From assembly GCA_947630315.1 (NCBI GenBank), contig CANRHA010000024.1, forward strand, positions 1 to 13,263: a stretch of 13,263 nt of DNA, in the 5' to 3' direction. The notes beneath the pieces are model-generated. The model was not told the DNA's origin. It saw only the letters and a list, made by a program, of their open reading frames with translations, and did not search any database. Source of the DNA: an uncultured Clostridia bacterium (lineage in GTDB: Bacteria > Bacillota > Clostridia > Oscillospirales > Ruminococcaceae). Positions within the stretch are counted from its first letter, which is position 1. Each line of letters starts with the position of its first letter. Below are positions 7,957 through 13,251 of the stretch, piece after piece. Position numbers and translations under genes: made by a program.

Positions 7957-8634
7957 TTAGTCAACGATCTCACCGTCCTCAAGGGTATAAACGCGGTCGG
8001 CGATCTCAAGAAGGCTGACGTCGTGGGTGGTCATTACTATCGTCATGTGCTCGTCAAGGACAAGCCGCTTGAAAAGCTCGACTATATGGTGGCTGGTGCC
8101 CGAATCAAGCTCCGCCGTGGGTTCGTCGGCAAAGATTATCTTCGGCTCATGCGCCAACGCGCGCGCTATAGCCACCCTTTGCTGCTCGCCGCCCGAAAGC
8201 TCTCCCGGCCGGTGATCCATTCTCTTTGCAAGCCCTACTTCTTCAAGACACTTCTTCGCCCGCTCGGCTCGCTTTTTTTGATCGAATCCCGCAAGCCGCA
8301 GCCCGAAATCAACATTTTCATACGCCGTCATTGAACTCATCAGCGCTACGGATTGGAACACAAACGCCATCTGATACCGCCGCAGCTCGTCGCGCTTTGG
8401 ATCGCTGAGCTTGGTTATGTCTACGCCGTCAAAGATCACCTCGCCCGAGGTCGGACGATCAAGCGCGCCCAGCATATTTATCAGCGTTGTTTTGCCGGAA
8501 CCCGAACGCCCTTTAAGTATCGTCAGCTTTCCCTCGGCTACATCTACGTCTATACCCTTTAAAGCGTGAACAACGCTGCCGTCTCCTATTACAAAATCCC
8601 GCGTTACCCCACGGGCGCTCAACAGCTCTGACAT
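7957..8634 (-). CDS. MacB/LolD-type ABC transporter ATPase
   Basis: 225 residues, the usual size for this family. Walker A is GRSGSGKTT (42-50), Q-loop Gln is in FVFQSVALMSSMTA (91-104), signature LSGGEQQR (146-153), Walker B IIFADEPTAELD (166-177), and switch His in TTHD (202-205). These features mark a catalytically intact ATPase of the lipoprotein-release, macrolide or antimicrobial-peptide exporter type, which normally works with FtsX/MacB-like permeases. The start at 8634 is fixed by GGAGG 5 nt upstream; an in-frame extension to a GTG at 8754 lacks a ribosome binding site. It is the first gene of the cluster behind a strong promoter and is followed closely by a second ATPase with an AbrB-like tail, so the two may form a heterodimer. 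No permease gene is visible nearby; it may lie beyond position 1. Confidence 0.92.
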   Translation of the reverse strand: MSELLSARGVTRDFVIGDGSVVHALKGIDVDVAEGKLTILKGRSGSGKTTLINMLGALDRPTSGEVIFDGVDITKLSDPKRDELRRYQMAFVFQSVALMSSMTAYENVDFGLRLAGFDQKKRAERAKKCLEEVGLAKRMDHRPGELSGGEQQRVAIARALAHEPKIIFADEPTAELDSGTSHHIVELFKRLVLDEHMTIVMTTHDVSLLEIADRVYTLEDGEIVD

Positions 8635-8665
8635 CGGATCCTCCGCAAATATAATACGCGCGCTT

Positions 8666-8733
8666 TTGTGGAAAATGCACAAAAACACCCCACAATAGAC
8701 ATAAACGACTTTAAGCAAATACATTTTCCACAA
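8666..8733 (-). repeat. 12-bp inverted repeat in the ATPase-gene leader
   Basis: TTGTGGAAAATG (8666-8677) and CATTTTCCACAA (8722-8733) are exact reverse complements separated by 44 nt. Both fall in the predicted leader between the promoter start (about 8795) and the ATG at 8634, so the RNA could form a long stem. A near-copy of one arm's edge recurs: CCACAATAGAC at 8690-8700 and CCACAATAAAC at 8728-8738. The arms contain TTTTCCACA, one base from the DnaA box TTATCCACA, which may be chance. Confidence 0.6.
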
Positions 8734-8776
8734 TAAACCCGGCGGAAAAAGCACTTGCTCAAATTAAACATATGAG

Positions 8777-8790
8777 ATTGTACGCACAAT
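8777..8790. promoter_or_regulatory. Palindromic operator-like site just after the start of transcription
   Basis: ATTGT and ACAAT arms surround four bases (plus strand ATTGTACGCACAAT). The site lies about 5-18 nt downstream of the predicted start of the ATPase-cluster transcript, where a bound repressor would block initiation. It overlaps one copy of the direct repeat CGCACAATTT (8783-8792); the other copy is at 8838-8847, upstream of the -35 box. Confidence 0.4.
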
Positions 8791-8801
8791 TTGTTATGAT
8801 T

Positions 8802-8830
8802 ATTATACCAAAGTGAACGCCGTGTGTCAA
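8802..8830 (-). promoter_or_regulatory. Sigma-A promoter of the ATPase / transporter cluster
   Basis: On the minus strand, TTGACA (8830-8825), 17 nt, then TATAAT (8807-8802) form a perfect consensus pair, and TGG directly before the -10 makes it an extended -10. The start is expected near 8795, giving a leader of about 160 nt before the first ATPase gene. AT-rich sequence at 8840-8880 could act as an UP element. Confidence 0.88.
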
Positions 8831-8920
8831 GCATATTCGCACAATTTTCACAAAAAAATATCGGATCACAATATATAGTACGTCGCTTTAGTTTGATACA
8901 TCAATATATGCGCAGGGCAT

Positions 8921-8958
8921 AAAAAGCGCCCCCGCACCGTCTGCATCGGCGCGAGGGC
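8921..8958 (-). terminator. Rho-independent terminator of the surface-protein gene
   Basis: On the minus strand, GCCCTCGCGCCG (8958-8947) pairs over 12 bp, with two G-U pairs, with CGGTGCGGGGGC (8939-8928) around a 7-nt loop, followed by GCTTTTT. It lies about 45-80 nt past the stop of the surface-protein gene. An A-tract before the stem (AAAA in the transcript) means it may also stop opposing transcription. Confidence 0.9.
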
Positions 8959-9002
8959 TTTTACCCGTTTTGTAACGGTTTATCCTTCTTTTATAGGAGG
9001 AA

Positions 9003-10826
9003 TTAGTGCTTCTTAGAGACAACCGCGGCAGCAGCAGCGATCATCATAGGAACAACGGCAAGAGCAAGACCGGTCTTGGGGTTCTCGTCAGCCTTGGGTT
9101 CCTCAGCGGGCTCGTCGGCAACGTTCATGTCGTCGCCGCCCTGGGGCTCGTCTTCCTCGGTCTCGGGAGGTTCGGTAGGAGCCTTAACTTCTTCCTGAGC
9201 AGCCTCAGGGAAGAGGAGGTACATAGCGGTAGCCTCGGCGGGAATGCTATCAGCAGCCTGAGAAGCTACAGGAGAGAGGTTGTAGTTAGCAATAGCTTCG
9301 GAAGCGCCGCCGGCAGCATATCTTACCTGCTCGCCATCGTAACGAACTCTGTCGTTGTTAGCCCAAGAGAGTCTGCCGACAGAGCCGGCGCCCTGCATGC
9401 TGAGGTTGATGGCGTGGCTGCTGTTGGTGTTGCCGTATCCGTCATAACCTGCATCGAAGTGGAGGTAATCCTTCATGATCTTGTCATTGAAGAGGGTGAT
9501 GTTCTCGAAGATAACGAACTCGGTGTTGTAGGTGCCGTAGCCGGTAGCGTCGTAGAGAGCGCTTACAGGTACGTCGAACTCGAGGGTCTCGGCCTTACCG
9601 TCGACCTTGCACTCAGCAATATACTTTCTGGAGCCGTCGTAGTTCCACCAAGTGTTGTAAAGGTCGCCGCTGGTAGAATACATATCCCTAAGCTCGGTTC
9701 TTGCCCAGAGGGTGTAGGTCGCGCCGCCGATGATGGGTTCGGTAAGCTCAACGACGAGCTTAGCGGTCTCGCCCTCAGCGCCAAGGATTATAGCTCTGTT
9801 GGCAAGGGTGTGATCCCAAGTGATCGGGTGAGCAACGTTACGAATGTCATTTCCGTTCAACTGACCGAAAGCATTGAACGGAGTGAGGTAAGAAGTGCTC
9901 CACTCATCGGTTACGAATACATAGGAGTTGTCGAGCGGAACGTCAACGTCGGTAACGACGGTAGGATTCCAGTCGGTGATGTAGCTGTTGGAAGCGTTAA
10001 CGGCAGCGCCGGTAGCGTCAACGAGCTGTACGCCGCAGTAATAAGCAAGAGCGGTGTTGAGGTCTCTCGAGCTGGTGTAGATGAGGTGGTCGGTGTCTAC
10101 TCTCCAAGTGTCGGGAACGAGGAGCTCAGCAACGAGTCTGATGTTGGAAACAGAGCCGAAAACGGTGGTCTGAGGAATGGTGGTTTCGCCATCGAAGCCA
10201 TCGCCGTCAGCGTCGCCGGGATCGGTCTCAACATAGTCGCGGCCGAAAGCGCCGAAGACTACCTTGTGCATAGAAACCATAGCGTCGCTATCATCGCCGT
10301 TGCCATCGGGATCGGTGGGGTTGTTCCAAGTCTGCTCAACACCGGTAGACTCGAGAGCCCACTCCTTGCCGTCGACTACGATAGACCAGTCGATGGTGGA
10401 GAGAAGGCTGGAGACAATGGCGTTGCCTTGGTTGATGTCGTAGAAGTTTACGCCATCGGTCCAGATGTTGGTGCCGGCAGTGTTAGCTGCAGCAGCGCTT
10501 GTGGGAATAGTGCCAGTAGCGTAAGCTCTAATGGTGGCGTCATCAGGATAAGGGATCATGTTGCCGCCGAAGAAAGTAGGAAGGGTGAAGATGAGGGCGT
10601 TGCCCTGAGTCATCCAACCGTAAAGAGCGTATACAGGAATGTCGAAAGTAACATCGACTACATGCCAGGTAGAGTTGCCGGAAACGTTAAGAGAACCGTT
10701 GGCGTTGTACCTGGTAAAGGTCTGAGCAGGATAGAGGTCTATCTTCTGATCAGCAAATGCGGTGATAGCCATTGCAGAGACAGCCATCATGACAGCCAGA
10801 ACGACTGCCAGAATTTTCTTTGCCAT
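9003..10826 (-). CDS. Secreted surface protein with NPKTG-type wall-sorting signal
   Basis: 607 residues, not assigned to a known family. A signal peptide (MAKKILAVVLAVMMAVSAMA, ending AFA at 25) is followed by a long beta-rich, Trp/Tyr-rich ectodomain with no catalytic motif that I recognise. Two acidic, Gly-rich loops, TDPDGNGDDSDA (171-182) and DPGDADGDGFDGE (202-214), resemble calcium-binding loops. A Pro/Glu-rich stalk (about 546-580) leads to NPKTG (582-586), a hydrophobic stretch (LALAVVPMMIAAAAAVV) and a basic end (SKKH), the layout of a sortase substrate with Asn in place of the Leu of LPXTG. The start has AAGGAGG 8 nt upstream. A consensus promoter, good terminator and uniform codon choice suggest high expression as a single-gene unit. 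It could be an adhesin, S-layer-like or polysaccharide-binding protein; none of these can be proved here. Confidence 0.88.
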   Translation of the reverse strand: MAKKILAVVLAVMMAVSAMAITAFADQKIDLYPAQTFTRYNANGSLNVSGNSTWHVVDVTFDIPVYALYGWMTQGNALIFTLPTFFGGNMIPYPDDATIRAYATGTIPTSAAAANTAGTNIWTDGVNFYDINQGNAIVSSLLSTIDWSIVVDGKEWALESTGVEQTWNNPTDPDGNGDDSDAMVSMHKVVFGAFGRDYVETDPGDADGDGFDGETTIPQTTVFGSVSNIRLVAELLVPDTWRVDTDHLIYTSSRDLNTALAYYCGVQLVDATGAAVNASNSYITDWNPTVVTDVDVPLDNSYVFVTDEWSTSYLTPFNAFGQLNGNDIRNVAHPITWDHTLANRAIILGAEGETAKLVVELTEPIIGGATYTLWARTELRDMYSTSGDLYNTWWNYDGSRKYIAECKVDGKAETLEFDVPVSALYDATGYGTYNTEFVIFENITLFNDKIMKDYLHFDAGYDGYGNTNSSHAINLSMQGAGSVGRLSWANNDRVRYDGEQVRYAAGGASEAIANYNLSPVASQAADSIPAEATAMYLLFPEAAQEEVKAPTEPPETEEDEPQGGDDMNVADEPAEEPKADENPKTGLALAVVPMMIAAAAAVVSKKH

Positions 10827-10866
10827 AGTGTTTTCCTCCTTATAAATTTAGGATATGGTTTTCATC

Positions 10867-10882
10867 CCTATACGGGTATAGG
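10867..10882 (-). promoter_or_regulatory. Hairpin or operator in the surface-protein leader
   Basis: CCTATAC and GTATAGG are exact inverted repeats around two bases, and the match resumes after one mismatch on each side. The site is in the leader RNA, between the predicted start (about 10911) and the ribosome binding site. It could be a stabilising 5' hairpin or a repressor site; the sequence alone does not decide. Confidence 0.45.
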
Positions 10883-10917
10883 AATTTTGGTTTGTCTCGG
10901 GAATCCAAGACATTGAA

Positions 10918-10946
10918 AGTATAACACCTTGACGCGGAATTGTCAA
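10918..10946 (-). promoter_or_regulatory. Sigma-A promoter of the surface-protein gene
   Basis: On the minus strand, TTGACA (10946-10941) is followed after 17 nt by TATACT (10923-10918), with TGT directly before the -10 (extended -10). The AT-rich stretch at about 10950-10980, upstream of the -35, could be an UP element. The predicted leader is about 85 nt. The rest of the gene-free stretch to 11077 holds only a weak stem (10983-10990 with 11006-11012) and no other recognisable feature. Confidence 0.85.
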
Positions 10947-11077
10947 CCCTTTTCCAATTTTATTTTAGAAAATTATCATTCCGCGGGGAAATACCTGTCT
11001 TTTGCTTCCCGCTGTGTAATTAGTGTCGTAAGGAGAACAAAATGTTGCAAAAAACTTTAAATTTTTTTGCTTTTGTG

Positions 11078-11116
11078 AAAAATACACAATCGGCAGCCAT
11101 CTTGACCGCCGATTGT
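11078..11116 (-). terminator. Terminator-like hairpin after rny
   Basis: On the minus strand, ACAATCGGC (11116-11108) pairs exactly over 9 bp with GCCGATTGT (11094-11086), around a 13-nt loop, followed by GTATTTTT. The stem starts about 13 nt after the rny stop. The U-tract is broken by GTA, so efficiency may be moderate. Confidence 0.7.
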
Positions 11117-11128
11117 TGGACATTTTGC

Positions 11129-12688
11129 TTACTTTGCGTAATCTACCGCGCGCGATTCGCGGATAAGGTTTACTTTTATCTGGCCGGGGTAGTCCATTTC
11201 GTCCTCAATTTTTTTAGAGATCTCGCGGGCAACTATGACCATCTGTTCATCGCTTACCTTTTCGGGTATCACGAGTATTCTGACCTCGCGGCCGGCCTGT
11301 ATAGCGAATGATTTTTCAACGCCGTCGAATCCCGAGCAGATCTCCTCGAGCTTTTCAAGCCGCTTGATGTAGTTCTCAAAGTTTTCGGAGCGCGCGGCGG
11401 GTCTTGCGGCCGAAATAGCGTCCGCCGCCTGGACAAGCGCCGCTATTACGGTATGGCATTCGACATCGCCGTGGTGGGCCTCGATAGCGTGGATAATGTC
11501 GGGCGATTCCTTATATTTTTTACATACGTCAACGCCGATCTGAACGTGTGAGCCTTCAATTTCGTGGCTGAGGGCCTTGCCTATGTCATGTAAAAGTCCG
11601 GCTCTGCGCGCAAGCGTGGGATCGACTCCAAGTTCCGAGGCCATCATTCCGGCAAGGTGCGCGACCTCGATGGAATGGTTCAGAACGTTCTGGCGGTAGC
11701 TGGTGCGGTAATGAAGCCGGCCTATAAGCTTTACAAGCTCATGGTTAAGGCCGTGGATATTGGCTTCCAAAATAGCGCGTTCGCCCTCGGACTTGATGAC
11801 CTGTTCGACCTCGCGGCGGGCCTTATCGACCATTTCTTCGATGCGGGTCGGGTGAATGCGGCCGTCCTGAATGAGCTTTTCAAGGGCTATGCGGGCGACT
11901 TCCCTTCTTACGGGGTCGAAGCAGGAGAGGGTTATGGTCTCGGGGGTGTCGTCGATGATGAGATCGACGCCGGTAAGCTGTTCAAGCGCGCGGATATTTC
12001 TGCCCTCGCGGCCTATTATGCGGCCTTTCATTTCATCATTAGGCAGAGGAACGACGCTTACCGCCGACTCGGAGACCTGATCTGCGGCGCAGCGGGCTAT
12101 CGCCAAAGAAATAAGCTGGCGGGCCTTTGCCTCGCATTCCTCCTTTGCCTGCTGTTCGTAGGCGAGTATCTTTACGGCCTTTTCGTGTACAAGGTCGTCT
12201 TCAAGCTGCTTTAAAAGGTATTCCTTAGCCTGTTCAACCGTAAACTGTGAGATCCTCTCGAGCATTTCTATCTGACCGAGGCGGACCTTTTCGGCCTCGG
12301 CGAGCTTTTCATCGGCCTGAGCGAGTTTTTGCTGAACGAGATCGTTCTTATGGTCGAGGTTGTCGAGCTTTTTGTCAAGCGTCTCCTCCTTCTGCTGGAT
12401 CCTTCTTTCCTGTCGTGAGACCTCGGTGCGGCGTTCTTTTATTTCGCGCTCTGCCTCCTGGCGAGCTTTGTATATCTCGTCCTTGGTCTCGATGAGTTTT
12501 TCCTTTTTGAGCGAATCGGCGTTCTTTTTAGCCTCTTCGACTATGCGTTCGGCCTCTTGTTCGGCCGAACCGATCTGTGCTTCTGCTTTTTTCTTTCTGT
12601 CATTATATCCGAGCTTATAGAAAACTATTCCCGAAACGACCGCCGCAACAACGGCGACCAAAAGCAGTATGATGTCCAATAAGGTCAT
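11129..12688 (-). CDS. rny: Ribonuclease Y
   Basis: 519 residues, matching the usual length (about 520). RNase Y is the membrane-anchored endonuclease that initiates mRNA decay in many Firmicutes. A single N-terminal helix (TLLDIILLLVAVVAAVVSGIVFY) anchors it. A long charged coiled coil follows (about 30-200), then a KH RNA-binding domain with GRIIGREGRNIRALE (222-236), and an HD domain with the metal-binding LLHDIGKA (HD at 367-368) and further His in AHHGD (about 404-408). All expected parts are intact. The start at 12688 is chosen because AAAGGAG lies 7 nt upstream of it; the in-frame ATG two codons earlier (12694) would be only about 1 nt from that site. It is transcribed alone from its own promoter and ends in a hairpin. 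Confidence 0.97.
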   Translation of the reverse strand: MTLLDIILLLVAVVAAVVSGIVFYKLGYNDRKKKAEAQIGSAEQEAERIVEEAKKNADSLKKEKLIETKDEIYKARQEAEREIKERRTEVSRQERRIQQKEETLDKKLDNLDHKNDLVQQKLAQADEKLAEAEKVRLGQIEMLERISQFTVEQAKEYLLKQLEDDLVHEKAVKILAYEQQAKEECEAKARQLISLAIARCAADQVSESAVSVVPLPNDEMKGRIIGREGRNIRALEQLTGVDLIIDDTPETITLSCFDPVRREVARIALEKLIQDGRIHPTRIEEMVDKARREVEQVIKSEGERAILEANIHGLNHELVKLIGRLHYRTSYRQNVLNHSIEVAHLAGMMASELGVDPTLARRAGLLHDIGKALSHEIEGSHVQIGVDVCKKYKESPDIIHAIEAHHGDVECHTVIAALVQAADAISAARPAARSENFENYIKRLEKLEEICSGFDGVEKSFAIQAGREVRILVIPEKVSDEQMVIVAREISKKIEDEMDYPGQIKVNLIRESRAVDYAK

Positions 12689-12719
12689 CGACATTCTCCT
12701 TTCATAAAGATTTTTAAAA

Positions 12720-12733
12720 CCTATCGCAATAGG
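12720..12733 (-). promoter_or_regulatory. Small hairpin in the rny leader
   Basis: CCTAT and ATAGG are exact inverted repeats around CGCA. The site is in the predicted 5' leader of rny, about 32 nt before the ATG. A 5-bp stem is modest evidence; it could affect stability or translation of the rny message. Confidence 0.3.
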
Positions 12734-12764
12734 ATAAGATTAGAGTCATATAAGCATAATAATG

Positions 12765-12782
12765 CAATATACAGATATATTG
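12765..12782. promoter_or_regulatory. Palindrome overlapping the rny -10 region
   Basis: CAATATA (12765-12771) and TATATTG (12776-12782) are exact inverted repeats around CAGA. The palindrome covers the downstream part of the -10 box and the expected start site, a position where a repressor would act, though AT-rich promoter DNA often contains such symmetry. Confidence 0.35.
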
Positions 12783-12807
12783 TATACCGATTTTTTTGCG
12801 ATGTCAA
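12779..12807 (-). promoter_or_regulatory. Sigma-A promoter of rny
   Basis: On the minus strand, TTGACA (12807-12802) is followed after 17 nt by TACAAT (12784-12779). Transcription should begin near 12772, giving a leader of about 84 nt before the ATG at 12688. Confidence 0.8.
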
Positions 12808-12841
12808 GAATTTTTTGCGCGGGATGGGGGAAAAAGTGCTT

Positions 12842-12876
12842 TTAGGTGTTAGATGTTAGATGATTAGATATTAGAA
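12842..12876. repeat. Degenerate heptad repeat around TTAGA
   Basis: TTAGATG occurs twice in tandem (12849-12855, 12856-12862). It is followed by two related units with TTAGA at 12864 and 12871, and preceded by a weaker TTAGGTG at 12842. The result is about five units with a period of 7-8 nt. No ORF runs through it; it starts the gene-free repeat region. Confidence 0.7.
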
Positions 12877-12895
12877 CGCTCTTCCCGGGGTGGGA

Positions 12896-12958
12896 GTGAC
12901 AGAGTGCGCCACCGTCACAAAATGTAAAAAGGGATTCGCTGCGCGAATACTATTTTTA
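12896..12958. repeat. Intergenic repeat element, copy 1
   Basis: It opens with GTGACAGAGTGCGCC, then about 20 variable bases, AAAAAGGGATTCGC and ATACTATTTTTA. Between the conserved ends ATTCGC-TGC-GCGAAT (12934-12948) forms a perfect 6-bp hairpin with a 3-nt loop. Copy 2 at 13073-13141 has the same order and spacing. Confidence 0.65.
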
Positions 12959-12973
12959 GTCGCCCCTCCCCTG

Positions 12974-12999
12974 ACCCCCTCCCCTCGAGGGGAGGGGGT
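12974..12999. repeat. 26-nt perfect G/C-rich palindrome
   Basis: The two 13-nt halves are exact reverse complements centred on CTCGAG, with C-rich left and G-rich right arms (ACCCCCTCCCC left). A further CCCCTCCCCT at 12963-12972 directly repeats the left arm with a 13-nt period. No U-tract follows on either strand, so it is not a typical terminator. Confidence 0.85.
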
Positions 13000-13072
13000 T
13001 ACTGCTAACCTGTGAGCTTCTGCGCAGGCTGGGGCGCGGGTAGAGGACAGAGGTGCTCCTGCCGGGGCAAGC

Positions 13073-13141
13073 GTGACAGAGCGCGCCTGTCCGTACTCTT
13101 GATGAAAAGGTATTCGCGGCAGAGCCGCTCATACTATTTTA
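13073..13141. repeat. Intergenic repeat element, copy 2
   Basis: GTGACAGAGCGCGCC (14 of 15 bases as in copy 1) is followed at the same distance (36 against 35 nt) by AAAAGGTATTCGC and then ATACTATTTT. The internal hairpin is GCGGC-AGA-GCCGC (13116-13128). Its stem sequence differs from copy 1 while the conserved flanks match. Confidence 0.65.
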
Positions 13142-13157
13142 AATGAACCAGTTCATT
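13142..13157. promoter_or_regulatory. Palindromic operator-like site
   Basis: AATGAAC and GTTCATT are exact inverted repeats around CA. The layout, short AT-flanked TGAAC/GTTCA arms, resembles many TetR-family operators. It lies about 20 nt upstream of a possible plus-strand promoter that would read off the right edge. The regulated gene is not in the window. Confidence 0.4.
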
Positions 13158-13178
13158 GTGCCGCATTCATAGAAAATC

Positions 13179-13207
13179 AGGACAAACAGCCGCTGACACA
13201 CTATAAT
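13179..13207 (+). promoter_or_regulatory. Possible plus-strand promoter
   Basis: AGGACA (13179-13184), 17 nt, then TATAAT (13202-13207). The -10 is perfect; the -35 matches at 4 of 6 positions. It would transcribe the third repeat copy and whatever gene lies beyond 13263. It partly overlaps the repeat, so it could simply be part of that element. Confidence 0.35.
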
Positions 13208-13251
13208 AAGGTATTCGCAAATTTCCTTGCGGAAATTTTCTCATGCTATTT
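13207..13251. repeat. Intergenic repeat element, copy 3 (without the GTGACAGAG part)
   Basis: AAGGTATTCGC (13208-13218) and TCATGCTATTT (13241-13251) match the ends of copy 2 (TCATACTATTT). Between them AAATTTCC-TTGC-GGAAATTT (13219-13238) forms a perfect 8-bp hairpin, unlike the stems of copies 1 and 2. The GTGACAGAG block is absent here. Confidence 0.6.

Noticed and set aside
8635..8754. Extension of the first ATPase to a GTG at 8754, adding a hydrophobic leader.
   Set aside because: There is no ribosome binding site at 8754, whereas GGAGG lies 5 nt before the ATG at 8634, which gives the normal family length.
8866..8914. Two CAATATAT-containing sites about 33 nt apart, resembling tandem NrdR boxes.
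   Set aside because: The first matches the NrdR consensus well but the second is poor, and no ribonucleotide reductase gene is present; AT-rich coincidence is more likely.
9006..10916. A 636-codon open frame on the plus strand, opposite the surface-protein gene.
   Set aside because: It mirrors the minus-strand gene frame and shows no family resemblance. It has no ribosome binding site, and strong codon bias in the real gene explains the absence of stops.
11042..11311. A plus-strand ORF of 89 codons with a good AAGGAG site 6 nt before its ATG.
   Set aside because: Its first part runs through the rny terminator hairpin and the rest is antisense to the rny coding end. No promoter is evident and the product is not recognisable.
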